The position numbers and the translations under genes were made by a program. From NCBI RefSeq assembly GCF_027409185.1, contig NC_084469.1, positions 32,354,293 to 32,418,292 of the forward strand: a stretch of DNA of 64,000 nucleotides. The letters run 5' to 3'. This stretch comes from Cynocephalus volans (lineage: Eukaryota > Chordata > Mammalia > Dermoptera > Cynocephalidae). Position 1 is the stretch's first letter. Each line of letters begins with the position of its first letter. The notes beneath the pieces were generated by a model, which was given only the letters and a program-made list of their open reading frames with translations, was not told the origin of the DNA and searched no databases. Below are positions 49,741 to 60,462 of the stretch, one piece after another.

Positions 49741-50391
49741 CCTAATCATCTACATGTTCCCCTTGTTCATCAATTCAACTCATATATCATTCAAAGTGCA
49801 GACCTGACCTTCTTTTTTACTTCAGTATGGCCTCTCCAATTGTCTGTTTAATTTTTTCCTGTAAGTGTCCCACTATTACCTCAAACTTAAACAACCTTCC
49901 CTGCAAATCTAACCAGTCATGCCCAGACTGAAAATCTGAGCTCGATCTTCAACTCTCCCTCTTCCACTCCCTCTCCTCTGATACTCAGTCTGTCCTCAAG
50001 TTGGTTCTATCATTCCATGTAACCAAAAAACCTTCTAGGCAACTAACAAAGATTCTGTGAGTCCATGGTCTCCGTGGCTGTCTTAAAAGTCCTTTGTCAT
50101 CCACCTAAAAGAGCCAAGAGTGAAAACTCAACCCCCTGCTCCACAAGGCAGGACTATGACATTGGAAAGTTGGAGGCATCCCCAGGTGAATGTGGATGGA
50201 TCATGCATGTCTATTTCTAGCTTATTAGCCATATATTACAATATGTTCCTTTTTTAAATATATGGGACATAAGTAAGTTGAGTGTGTAAGATTCTTTAAG
50301 AGAGTCAGTCTCTTTATCTGTCCTCCTTTTCCATTACATCAGACTCCATGTGAAGCTTTCAGCCTCTAGATTTTATGATCAACCTTCTTTT

Positions 50392-50464
50392 TGGCAGCTG
50401 GCCAGTATGGGGATTCAAACCCTTGACCTTGGTGTTTTAACCAGCTGAGCTAACCAGCCAGCCC
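50392..50464 (-). mobile_element. Monomeric tRNA-derived SINE
   Basis: On the minus strand 'gggctggctggttagctcagctgg...aacaccaaggtcaagggtttgaatccccatactggccagc' is a single tRNA-Ile-like unit with recognisable A and B boxes. Nothing follows except a short tail. A possible short duplication is tatgatc on both sides. Confidence 0.82.
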
Positions 50465-50564
50465 TATGATCTATCAAACTATTAAACCACTACTTTGCTG
50501 TGACCACTGTCCTGGGCTTTGCTTCCTCCTACCAAATGGAATTTGACCCCATTGCATTTTGGTT

Positions 50565-50720
50565 ACAAGTTATTTCTTTCTTAATCTCTCTAAGTCACAT
50601 TTTTTTCCCCAGTTCTATGTTAGGGACAGTGATACCAATCACATAGGGATGTTGTGAAGATAAGTTGAGATCACATATTAAAAACTCCTAAAAACAGCCT
50701 GATTATTGGTTTCTTATTTG
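50565..50720 (+). repeat. MIR-like relic
   Basis: 'tttcttaatctctctaagtcac...gggatgttgtgaagataag' follows the MIR core order. Called by eye. Confidence 0.55.
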
Positions 50721-51184
50721 TTCATCTCTCCTCATTTTCTAGACCATGGAGCATGTAACAGGTTTTGATGGTGGGAGGAGAGAGCAAAATCAAAGGTGAG
50801 GATTTATCAAGAGTCCTGGGAATGGGCTGAAAGAAAGAGTGAGATGCACCTGGCGAAGGGGACGTGGCAGAGGGAGGGCAGGGCTGGGGAGCAGCACAGA
50901 AGATGTCATTGCAGGTGGCCCAAGGTTGGTTGAGGACTAAGCAGAGTCTCAAGCCAAAAACCATTGTTAAGAGCCAGATTCCTCAGCCCCAATGAGCTCA
51001 ATCAGCCACGACTTCTGTCATTTAACTTAGAGAGGCTTAAAGAAAACGTTGAAGAAAGGACTGATTACAGGAAGGAATTTTTGTTCCAGGAAAACATTTT
51101 TTCTCCCTTGGAGTCTCAAAATAGGGGAAGGAAACAAAATAAGGTCTTTTCTCCCACCTCCTTCACTCACTATGCATAATCAAC

Positions 51185-51211
51185 TTTATTATTTAATCAG
51201 ATATTTTTATT
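51185..51211 (-). terminator. Poly(A) signals of ALOX12E
   Basis: Two AATAAA hexamers on the minus strand at 51190-51185 and 51211-51206, about 300-320 nt after the stop codon at 51506. They fit a short 3'UTR. Confidence 0.6.
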
Positions 51212-51505
51212 TAGATATAAGCCAGATCCCTTAGGGAGAAGAAACAGGGTGACAGTGCTCAAAGGGAGAGGAAGTGCAGGACTGGATGGAGGTTAAGGTA
51301 AGGCAGCTACAGAGGGTACCAGGCTCCAACATGCAATGTAAACCATTACTACATATCCCCAGAGTTGTGTCATGAGCAACTCTGGGCACCCCAACCGCAT
51401 GGTTTTGGGGACAGTCTGTTCACCAGATGATGTGGCCAAGGAGGGTGGAGTTCTCAAAGGTACTTAGGGACGGTGGAGCTTTGGAGCTGAGATAGGCAAG
51501 GCGTC

Positions 51506-51685
51506 TCAGATGGTCACACTGTTCTCCACCATGCTGGGTCGAAGGTATTCATAGGGCAGGTCCAGGCCTGCATTCCGGACCTCGACCTCCTTGTCCATGG
51601 CAGCCAGCTCCTCCTGGAATCGCTTCAGCACAGATTGGGGCCCAGGGCCTGAGAAATATTCTTCTTTATGCTGCCCCAGGGCCAC
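51506..51685 (-). CDS. ALOX12E: ALOX12E exon 14
   Basis: 180 nt including TGA at 51508-51506, acceptor TCACAG. Encodes [16 protein letters not shown] to [16 protein letters not shown]. The C-terminal Ile carboxylate is the fifth iron ligand. Confidence 0.95.
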   Translation of the reverse strand: MALGQHKEEYFSGPGPQSVLKRFQEELAAMDKEVEVRNAGLDLPYEYLRPSMVENSVTI

Positions 51686-53678
51686 CTGTGAGGGGGAAAA
51701 CTAGATGGCTCTCTTGGGCCTCTCAGCAAAGAATACTACCCCTGCTTCAAGCTGCCTCCTCCTCCCAGACCCAGGCAGGCATCTGTTTCTAACCATGACA
51801 GGCTGGCGTCTGCCAAGGAACTTTGTGAAAGTCTTCTGCATGCGGGCCTGGTGGAGATCGGGCAGTGAGTTCACTATATCCTTCTCTGTCACATCCTTGG
51901 AGATGGGTGGGGGCTTCCGCATAGTGCATGGGCCATTAGGAATCCAGGAGTACCAGTCTAGCTGCAGGAAGAAGAGCCACTCAGAAACCCAGGCTAATGA
52001 CCCAGGCATTTGATCCCTCATCCTCTACCTCCCCGGAACCCCTGGGGGTCGATCATGCAGGTTACCTGGCCCAGATGGGCAGAAGCATGCTGACCGGTGC
52101 ATGTGAAGATGCACATGGTAACAAAGTGGCAGAGTTGAGCCCGAGACTCCAAGGACATGGGGAACCTGGATGAAATAAGGAAAATGAGAGACTCTGGAAC
52201 CAGGACATGAGGCAGATCTCAGATAGTGAAAGATATGTGGAGATACAGAAAAGAACTTCAGTCTGTGATCCTGGCCTCTAGACTCTATGACTCACGTATA
52301 GTATGTTCTCAAATATTTATGCAATTGGGATGAACCTTGGAGCTACAGGGAGAGGGTAGGAAAGAGTGAGGGAAAATACGTAAGAGAAGTTGTGTATCTG
52401 GTTCCAGAGGAAGTTCTTAGTGCAGGAGGAGGGAGAACACTGTATGGAAGGGTGAGAAAGAAAGGGGCTGGGGAAACCAGGACAGATCATTAAGATTTCT
52501 GGAGGAACCTCCAGAGAGGTCCGGGAGATTTTCAGTGTCCTCAAGGTAAGGTGTCTTATGATGTGAGACGACAAGGATTGGTGACAGATGGGTGGGTGTC
52601 GACATAAGGGCACTGGGGGGGATCTGTGCCTTACCCCCGGTCCTGTGCCCCCTGCAGTCCTGTCTCAGTGACCTCTCTGCACCAGGCTTGCAACTCTGGA
52701 TCATCCTTCACAGCTTGGTCACTCTTGTAGAAAAGCCCAACCATCCCCTCCGCATACCTGCTCCCCGGGGAAGAAGGCACTCAGCCTCAGGTGGCCCGTG
52801 GAGGGCCTCCTGGGCCTACAGTCCCCCTAGTTTCCTCCCTCTCTGTGTCTCCCTCACCGGCTGATGATTCCCCACAGCCTAAGGGCATCTTGGCCATAGA
52901 GAGAAGAATTCACATCCAGGAGCCCGCGGTCAGCCAGGTCATCAGGAGGGCAGAGGGAACGATAGGTCAGACAGGCTGTGGCTCTCTGGAGGATGTCCAC
53001 ATGGCCTCCACTACCAGTGCTCACCACCTGAGGACAACGCCGAGGCAGACAGAATAGGGTTTGCTATGCCAGGTTGGAGGGGGGGGGCGGGGGGGGATTA
53101 GGATCAGAAGATTCAAGGTTAATGGTCCTTCTCAGGCCCCTTTAACCAAGAGGCTATTCGGGTGTGAGGCAGATCAGAGAGAGGACTTCGTTCAAGGAGG
53201 CAGAGCTTGGGGGAGGAACGGGTAAGGGAAACAACCCTTGGGATTCTTCCAACACTGAACTCTCCTTCTTTACCCATCCATTTCCATACCAGATCAAAAA
53301 TCCCCCATTCAGAGACAAGACTACTCCGGGCCAGAATGTTGATCTCCATGGTGTAGCGAAAGTGTGGGATCAGGAGCTGATCATGGAAAGAAGAAATAGG
53401 ACACAGTTAAATAAGAGAGATCCCAGGATCCATGAGGGGAAGGGATATCAAAGGACCAGTGACAGAAACAAACAGAGAGGGTGGTCTCCAAGAAAATGAG
53501 AGACTTCCCATTGGATTGGGTCAGGCTAAGATTTGGGAGAAGAGAGATGGGAAAACGTCTTCTCAGGGCCCCCCAAGGTCAAGGTTTTAGGAATTCACTT
53601 ATTTTCACAGTAAAAAACTAGCTGGGTCCCCACATATGAACCCATCCCCTTTTGCCTTCCCCAGGACGTCACTCCTGC

Positions 53679-53742
<64 letters not shown>

Positions 53743-54642
53743 CTCTCTCTCTTACTATTGGATATTCTAAAAAAGAAAACCCTCACCTGACTCCACATCC
53801 TTCTCCAGCAGCCTCCTCATTTCTTGCTTCACCTTCACTGCAAATCTTAAAAGTCACCTAATATTGTCTCTCCTTCCTCACCTCACATTTTTTGTCAGTA
53901 TATTAACCGATGACTTTCAAATTGACAAATTCAAATATCTTCTCTGTAACTTGGTTGATCTCTCAGCAGCATTTGAGACACACATCATGCTCCCCTCTTG
54001 AAACACTTTCTTCTCCTGGCTGCCATGACTCAGTTTCTTGTGTGTTTCTCCTACCTCCATGGCTGTCCCTGCTCTTGTTCCTTTTCTCACTCCACTCCCT
54101 CCTCTAAATTTATAAAGGTTTAAGCATCCTAGAGTTACATACTGAGCCAAATTCTCTGCTATATCGACAAACCCTAGAGACTTTCACCTCATACAGTGGT
54201 TTTAGATACTTCTGTTTCCTAATAACTCAAATCTATATCTTCAGCCCTTATGTCTTCCAGGAACTTCAGACCTAAGTATCCAATTGCCCTCCAGACATAT
54301 GCAAACAGATCTCTCTAAACAGTGGAAACCTCACATGGTCAAAAGAGAACTCTTAATTCTTCTCCCCACAAAGTAACATGGTTTCCCTTCTCGTCTCCTC
54401 CCACCTCCCTTTCCTCCTCCCCAACTCATATCATACACTTCGGTCACACCCAATATCAGCCATTATTCATATTCCTTTCTTTTCTCACCTCTACATATCT
54501 TTCTGACAGGGCTGTCCCCACCCCTCACTAACCCACCTGGCAACCACCTCGGCCCAAATTTCATCTCCTTTGCAAAACCTGTTCTCACTCTTTCCCCAAC
54601 TCATATCGTAGTAGGTGTGTGCCCTGGGTGTTTCCATAGCAC

Positions 54643-54677
<35 letters not shown>

Positions 54678-57600
54678 ACATACAAACAGAGATTACTGCT
54701 AACCTAATGTGACACAAAGTTAGACTCTGGGTAGCTGCCTCCCGAGGCCAGGAGTGTGAAATATGAAGGACAGTCAGATGCAGAATGACAGAGATGCTGA
54801 AATACCTTGTAGATTGGATGCAGGCTGGGCAAGCTCCTCAGTGTAGCCACAGAAATAACCTCAGCCATCAGGTGTCCCCTCAGCAGGTGTGACTGTAACT
54901 GGTGCAGCTGGAAATCAGAGCTACGGACCCACGTCTTGGCCAGGAGCCAGGCCATGGGAGGGTCTGAGGGAAGGAAGAGCAGAGGGGGGGGCATCCATGA
55001 CGAGGCGGCTGGAGCTGGAGCAGGAGAGAGAGTGGGGGCTGAGGACCCATGTGTCCATGTCCCGAAAGGGGATCAATGTCTGCAAGAAAGATAGCTGGGT
55101 CCTCTCACCTGGATGACCATGGGTAAGAGTCTTCCATCAGGGTGAAGCTTCAGCATGACCAAAGGGGCTGCCACATATTGCTGCTTAAAAATGATGATAT
55201 TAGGCTTGACCCCATCCAGCAGGGAGAAATCAGCTTCGAACAGAGATCCAGCCTGTCGGGCCGGGGGCAGGGATAGATAAAGGGGTTGGAATCAGTTCTG
55301 GACCCACTCTTCTCTCCTTTGCCAGGGTAGATCCTTCCTCTACCCATCCAAGCCTTTTACTTTAAACACCAATCACTTTCCCCAGGTCCAAGGCAAGGTT
55401 TCCATGCCTGGTGTCTTCCATCAGACTTGGAGATCCCTGAGGCAAAGCTTCTGGCTTTCCACCATGGACCACCACTCCCAACCAAAGTCTACCCTTATCC
55501 CCTCCTCTACATTAGCCAAATGGAGAGCAAAATATTTCCTTTATCCATCCGTCCCCCCCAAAAATAGGTCCAGGTCTCCAAAGCTTTGTCCAGTCTGTCT
55601 TGCTGTTTACCTCCAGAAGCTTGAGCTCTTCCGTAAGGTTGAGATACATCTAAGGAAGGAGGAAGCAACAAAGGTGGAGATGGAAGAGGAGGAAAAAGAG
55701 GAGGAGATACAGCAGGGGATGGTGTAGATCCACGGTTTTCAACAAGGGGTAGTTTTGCCCCCCAAAGGACATTTGGAAACGTCTAGAGACAGTTTGGGTG
55801 GTCACAAGTGGGGAGAAGCTACTGGCATCTAGGGGGTAGAAGCCAATGATTGCTACTAAGTATCCTACAATGCCCAGGACAGCCCCACAGTAGAGAATCA
55901 TCTAGCTCATAAGGTCAGTAGTGATGAGCTGGAGAAACCCTAGGAGCAGATGGAGGTGGGTGTAAATGAAGGGAGTGTAGTTGGAGGAGATAAGGAAAGG
56001 GAGGAGATGAGGGGAGCAGAAGGCAAAGAGGAAGGAGGTGTGATGATGGCTGGGGTGCTGGGTTAGCAGAGGGAGCACAGCACCTGGAGTTCTTTATCCA
56101 GCTGGGTCTTCAGGTCTTCCATCCCCGGAGGCAGCACCAGCCGGGCTGGGAGGCTCGTAGAACGCCTCAGGAGCATGGGGTTGGCACCGTTGAGAAACTG
56201 GTACCCAAAGAGGGCATCGTCCTTCCAGGAATGACAAACCCGCTCTAGGGAAGTCAGTTGAGGAGCTCTGTGAGCTCTGAGCTCCTGGTCCCCCTGACGT
56301 CTCTCCCTCTTCATTCAAACCCCTGGGTTGGAAATATGTATATAGGTTTGAGGAGGTTGTGGTATAACTGACCGGCCAGGGCAGTCTTTCCACGTGGGAA
56401 TATTTTTTTGAAATCTTCCAGCCTTTTTACAGAATTTGCGAAATCCAGTGTCCCCTTAATGGCCAAATCCTTCAACCTGTGGAAAGAATGAAGTGCAAGA
56501 AGGTCAAGAAAGCATCCCCCCCTTGCATCCTGGGAGGCAAGTGTCCAGCCTCAACCTGGCACTCACACTTTTGCCAGAGAGAGAGTGAAGTCTAAATCCT
56601 TGTCCTCGAGGAATCGCTCGTCCCTGGGAAGGTCCCGTTGCGTGTTCCCCGCTATAGGCAGGATTAACCCGTCTTTCCAGGAGCCCCACCTGGAGGAAGA
56701 ACACGGAGTCAGGGGTAAGAGGGGCGGTGGGTTTCTTGGGATCTGGTAGGGGATCAGGGGCTATCCCGGGCTCACCGGTACACCTTCCTTCTTTCCTCCA
56801 GCTCCTGCTCCCGATGCTTCTTAAACAGGTTCTGAGGGTCATCGCTCACTGTCCGCGCTGGCGGACGGGGACACAAGAGCACGCGATCTCCCTGGACACC
56901 TCTCCCTCAGCCATCGTCCCCAGCCACACCCTCTTTCACTTCTCGCCCTGTCCCTCGTCACTCCCATCTGTGCTCTTACATCACAGCATCCCTCCGACCC
57001 CCTTCTTCCTCCAGCCCTCCAGGTGCCGCACACCCTTCCCCACCGCCCTCACCAGTGCCCTCCGGTAGGCAGATAATCCCGTCGCCCTGCACCCAGCGGT
57101 AACAGGGGAACAGGGCCTCTCCCTGGGCGCCCCCGGGGCCCTGCACGGCGATCCACTTGCAGAACCAGTCAAAATCCAACAAGACCTTGTGCTTGCGCAG
57201 CTTCACCAGCAGGAGGCGCCCCAGGTGCAGGGGGACGTCGATCTCAAACTCCGTCTCCTGCAGGCAGGACGTAGCTCAGGGCCAGCTCTGGGGTCCTCAG
57301 AGTGAGCAGCAGGGTCGGGGCGCCTTCCGAGAAGCGTGGCTCTGCTCTCCCCTCGGAGGACCCCCGAGAGAGACCTAAACCAGGCGGAGGTGACGGGGGA
57401 GAGCCCACCCTGCGGGGCTCCAGCCTCCCGGCCCCCAACCGCGTCGAGGGAACCGCTCCGCGCCCCGTGGGCGTCTCGTCCCTACTCCCTCCACCCAGCA
57501 GGTAAATCCCACTCGTTTCTCCCGTTCCTGTCGCTTTTCCGTTTCTAATCAGGCACCCCACGTACACCCAACCTCATCGCCTGGTCCCGCTTCCCGGGCG

Positions 57601-57846
57601 CTTCTCGCCGCCGAGAATCCCGCGCCCGCCGGCTCCTCGTCCTCGCCCCCGGTGGCACCCGCAGCGTCCCAGGTCCCTGACTCTCCGCGCCCGGTCGCAG
57701 TGGACACTGACCTTTCCCCACACGGGCCGCAACCGCTTGCCGAGGTCCGCCTCCCCGTGCTCGCCCACGAGCCACAGCTGCACCAGGTTGCCAGAGCCCG
57801 CCAAGAACGAGTCCCCGGTGGCGACGCGGACTCTGTACTTGCCCAT
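51506..57846 (-). CDS. ALOX12E: Epidermal-type 12-lipoxygenase gene, 14 exons, frameshift in exon 8
   Basis: Fourteen exons encode a PLAT domain (exons 1-3, [29 protein letters not shown]) and a lipoxygenase catalytic domain. The enzyme adds O2 at C12 of arachidonic acid or its esters and is expressed in skin in mouse. Iron ligands are all coded: H-x4-H in SHLLRGH (exon 8), H-x3-H in GQHASAH (exon 12) and the C-terminal Ile (ENSVTI). Phe before QLHQLQ and two small valines opening exon 10 (VVSTG) in place of Ile-Met suit 12- over 15-oxygenation. [31 protein letters not shown] and [11 protein letters not shown] resemble mouse Alox12e more than ALOX15 or ALOX12. Summed exons give 1991 nt, one short of 663 codons plus stop. 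A base is missing in an 8-C run (54984-54991), causing a stop at 54880-54882 and a predicted 362-residue product. Human has only a pseudogene, ALOX12P2. Confidence 0.93.
51794..51961 (-). CDS. ALOX12E: ALOX12E exon 13
   Basis: 168 nt, acceptor CTGCAG, donor GTTAGA (weaker than consensus). Encodes [19 protein letters not shown] to FLGRRQPVM. Confidence 0.94.
52066..52165 (-). CDS. ALOX12E: ALOX12E exon 12
   Basis: 100 nt, acceptor ATCCAG, donor GTAACC. Encodes [17 protein letters not shown] and the iron-ligand pair [10 protein letters not shown] (H-x3-H). Confidence 0.95.
52635..52757 (-). CDS. ALOX12E: ALOX12E exon 11
   Basis: 123 nt, acceptor GAGCAG, donor GTAAGG. Encodes [26 protein letters not shown] and GAQDR, ending with two bases of the next Gly codon. 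Confidence 0.93.
52858..53027 (-). CDS. ALOX12E: ALOX12E exon 10
   Basis: 170 nt, acceptor CCTCAG, donor GTGAGG. Encodes [29 protein letters not shown] and [10 protein letters not shown]. Confidence 0.95.
53290..53376 (-). CDS. ALOX12E: ALOX12E exon 9
   Basis: 87 nt, acceptor GATCAG, donor GTATGG. Encodes [19 protein letters not shown] and SEWGIFDL. The Ala in LAR is at the position linked to S stereochemistry in this family. Confidence 0.94.
53681..53752 (+). repeat. (CT)n(CA)n(CT)n compound microsatellite in intron 8
   Basis: (CT)15 at 53681-53710, (CA)14 at 53711-53738, then (CT)7. Confidence 0.97.
54645..54675 (+). repeat. (TG)n microsatellite in intron 8
   Basis: About 15 perfect TG units between exons 8 and 9. 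Confidence 0.97.
54806..55014 (-). CDS. ALOX12E: ALOX12E exon 8, one-base deletion
   Basis: 209 nt where frame continuity needs 210. LQPPRHGC opens in frame, then an 8-C run (54991-54984) puts [14 protein letters not shown] and the iron-ligand SHLLRGH into another frame. The frame as written ends at TGA 54882-54880. All other bases of the exon fit the family. Donor GTATTT. Confidence 0.92.
54984..54991 (-). other. Eight-C homopolymer with presumed 1-nt deletion
   Basis: Nine Cs (or six) would restore the frame. Homopolymers of this length are mutation- and sequencing-error-prone. Confidence 0.85.
55109..55252 (-). CDS. ALOX12E: ALOX12E exon 7
   Basis: 144 nt, acceptor CGACAG, donor GTGAGA. 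Encodes [18 protein letters not shown] to LLPMVIQ. Confidence 0.95.
55731..55938 (+). repeat. MER20 DNA-transposon relic in intron 6
   Basis: 'ggttttcaacaaggggtagttttgccccccaaaggacatttgg' through 'cctacaatgcccaggacagcccc' follows the MER20 (hAT-Charlie) layout. It lies in the intron between exons 6 and 7. Confidence 0.85.
56084..56244 (-). CDS. ALOX12E: ALOX12E exon 6
   Basis: 161 nt, acceptor CCCTAG, donor GTGCTG. Encodes [18 protein letters not shown] and [17 protein letters not shown]. Confidence 0.95.
56373..56476 (-). CDS. ALOX12E: ALOX12E exon 5
   Basis: 104 nt, acceptor CCACAG, donor GTCAGT. Encodes [16 protein letters not shown] to FPRGKTALA. Confidence 0.93.
56567..56689 (-). CDS. 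ALOX12E: ALOX12E exon 4
   Basis: 123 nt, acceptor CTCCAG, donor GTGAGT. Encodes [14 protein letters not shown] to LDFTLSLAK. Confidence 0.95.
56776..56857 (-). CDS. ALOX12E: ALOX12E exon 3
   Basis: 82 nt. Two AG acceptors are possible. The outer one (after 56858) gives [12 protein letters not shown], which fits the family; the inner would lose three codons. Donor GTGAGC. Confidence 0.9.
57053..57257 (-). CDS. ALOX12E: ALOX12E exon 2
   Basis: 205 nt, acceptor CTGCAG, donor GTGAGG. Encodes [13 protein letters not shown] to FPCYRWVQG and LPEGT, the rest of the PLAT domain. Confidence 0.95.
57712..57846 (-). CDS. ALOX12E: ALOX12E exon 1
   Basis: 135 nt, 45 residues from the ATG at 57846, first half of the PLAT beta-sandwich. 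Donor GTCAGT. The ATG is in the usual family position, MGxYRxRVxTG. Confidence 0.95.
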
Positions 57847-57870
57847 CTTGCCCAGCCTTTGAGAGGGGCC

Positions 57871-60052
57871 TGGGGAGCAATCCGCAATAAGAGGATCTGA
57901 GACTCAGCCCCAGGGAACCGCACCCAGACCCGAGTCCCTGCTGTGTTTGGGTTCCAGGGCCCTCCCCCGCTCAGATGCAGGTGCATCCAGAGTTCTTCAG
58001 CGTCGCAAGGTGAGGCCGCGCCCTCATTCACCTGGCAGACCTTCCCCGATGCCAGCTGCACCGCCCTGCCCTAAGCTGAGCACGCGGCCCACGGACGATG
58101 ACAAGCAACACGCTGGCAGTCACCCTGACCCAATTGTGGTGAAAAAGTGAATAAGATGGCCAAAGGCGGTGGAGATAAGGGAGGTGAGATGGCTTGAAGT
58201 ATGGGAGTGTTTTCCAATGAAAAGTGAGTAAACCATCTTGGCAAGGATGCAGGGGTTTTGCTGAGGGCAGGAATGAGATAATGCTGAAAGGGTGAAGTAG
58301 ATGGGTTTGTTGTCCAGCCAAGAGGGGGAGTTTGGGATTCCCCTTGAGGTCCAGTCATGAAGTTTCCATGGGGCTCTTTGGGGCCAGCACCCCAGGCTGA
58401 GCACCTATGTGCCCTAAGGGCATGCCCCCTTCGGGACCAATTCTCCCCCACCCCCCAGTTTTTTGCCCCCCTCATCCACCTCAGGGACCATTGCTGTACC
58501 AGGTACATATCCCCCCAGCCCCGGATTCCTTCTCCGGGTGTTCATTGCCACCCACCCTCCCCAGACACTCCCGCTCACTCCGGCTTGTCTCTTTCCTGGA
58601 CCTCCTGTGCCTGTGAACAGAAGACCTAGAACGCCCATTCCATCTCCTCACGTTGAACGAGCCAGCCAAAATAGTTGGCTAACGTGGGAGCCAAAAAGTA
58701 TACAGAAGTATCCTGAAACATTTTATTTTAAACTGAGATCATAAATATAGAGCCGTTGGTGAATGTTTTTATAGAAGGCCAAAGTTTTTTCTTTGAGTGT
58801 GGGTCTGTAATAAGAACTCCCCTAGGTCTTTCTTGCATAAACCACACCCAGATGAGTTGACATTTATTTAAAACAGAGCTAGAACCTAAAGGTTCTTATG
58901 AGGGAGAAGACTAAACGCAGCATCTCTCTAGATCTTCACAGTTTTCTCCAGATCTTTTACAGTTGTCTTGCCTATCCCTAGTCATTAACTTGACAATAAT
59001 TTTTCTAACGATTCCTGTTTATATAGTAAGTATTCTACTTGGTGTTAATAAAAACCATACCCGTATGTTTATACTCCTATTTCATAAGTTTGTCTATAAA
59101 TTACATAATTATGATAACAAATCTGATAATCGCTTTTGTCAACTTACACAACTATTCTTGATAAACAAAGCTTAACTGGTGGGCATCGAAGTGCCAGGTG
59201 TGTCAGAAATTAGCCTATTGGTGATGTGCATTGACATGCTATGGGCATGTCTATCTTGTTTGGAACAGATGGACAGGGTCAGTCACCTGATAAGTTAAAG
59301 TGTAGGTGATTTAGAAACTTCTATTGCAAAACCCAGTTTCTCTCTGATGCTACCCCGTCTACTGCAGCCCCATCTCCCAGTACTCAAGAATCCTGGGAAC
59401 ATGAGTGGTCACAACATTCTCTGCTCCCACCCGGTCATGTCCACACAGCTGTTTTGCTGCCATCTCTCAGTTGAAGTTCATCCTCTCCTTTTGAAGTTCA
59501 CCTTTTCACCAATAAAACCCTCTTTCCTTCCTCCTCAAAACTGGAAATACTCTCCTATCTACCACATTGACTTCAACTCATGACAAACTTCATCTCCACT
59601 CTGCAGCCTACCATTATGCTCAGGAGCCTAACTTCTGTCTGGAGAAGACCCGTCTTACATTTTGTCAACATATTCCCTCCACCAGTTCAACCTCTAATCC
59701 CCGTTTTTCAGATTTCAGTCACCCATCAGTTCAAACACAACTGAGACTTCATTAAAACTCACCTGCAGTATATTGCACATATCATGTTTTATTCATTCAG
59801 CCCATGAAGCCACTCTCGCTTTCCTGAGGATTATGAGTGGGGAGAGAAGAGAAGAAGAGAGAAATTGTGAGTTCCTGAGGATTTTCCAGGTCCTATGGGA
59901 CCCAGCTCAGTTCTCCTCCTTGGGTTCTGTGAGATACCCAGGTGTCCTTCCAATATATCCCCCTTTGTTTGTTAAGTGTGAGGTAGGTCTCTAGAGCAAT
60001 CAACTCTGCCATATATAAGATCCTATCAGGGGTGAGTCCACATTTACAAATG
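57871..60052. other. Upstream intergenic DNA
   Basis: GC-rich to about 58650, then AT-rich. No exon, RNA gene or named repeat was recognised. Divergent or upstream regulatory sequence of ALOX12E is possible but not shown. Confidence 0.45.
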
Positions 60053-60057
60053 CGCAG

Positions 60058-60457
60058 TGATAGAGTTTGGATGTGTTGTCGCCTCCAAAACTCATGTGGA
60101 AATTTGATCCCCAATGTGGCAGTGTTGGAAGCTGTTTGAGTCGTGGGGGCAGATCCCTCATGAATGGATTAATGCTCTCCCTGGGGGAGAGGGTATTAAT
60201 GATTGAGTTTTTGCTCTATTAGTTCCCTCAAGAGCTGATTGTTTATAGGACCCTGGCACCTCCTCTCTCTCTTGCTTCCTCTTGCCATGTGATCTGCTTG
60301 TACCCACCAGCTGCCTGCTGCTTTCTGCCATGAGTAGAAGCAGGCTGAGGCCCGTGCCAGATACAGCTGTCCCAGAATTGTAAGCCAAACCTCTTTCCTT
60401 TATAAATTACCCAGTCTCAGGTAATTCTGTTATAGCAACACAAAACAGACTAAAACA
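60058..60457 (+). mobile_element. MaLR-type solo LTR (MST/THE1-like)
   Basis: A 400-bp segment from TGATAG to AAAACA. It has 'gagtttggatgtgttg', 'gagtcgtgggggcagatccctcatg' and the diagnostic 'gccaaacctctttcctttataaattacccagtctc'. It sits between near-identical 5-mers (cgcag 60053-60057, cacag 60458-60462). No internal MaLR sequence is seen next to it. It is noncoding. Confidence 0.88.
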
Positions 60458-60462
60458 CACAG

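Larger units (their letters stand above)
57040..57870 (-). promoter_or_regulatory. CpG-rich promoter and exon 1-2 region of ALOX12E
   Basis: CpG density rises sharply over exons 1-2 and intron 1 compared with flanks. No TATA box was confirmed upstream of the ATG. The transcription start cannot be fixed from sequence. Confidence 0.5.

Noticed and set aside
51705-52013. 102-codon plus-strand open frame opposite ALOX12E exon 13
   Set aside because: Antisense shadow of the exon with no recognisable domain.
53595-53861. Ser-Leu and His-Thr repeat open frames
   Set aside because: Translation of the compound CT/CA microsatellite in intron 8.
56094-56393. Open frames on both strands across the lipoxygenase locus
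   Set aside because: They are out-of-frame shadows of exons 1-6 or intron sequence.
59340-59580. Possible processed pseudogene near 59.4 kb
   Set aside because: I could not link the frame to any family, and there is no poly(A) tail or direct repeat to support it.
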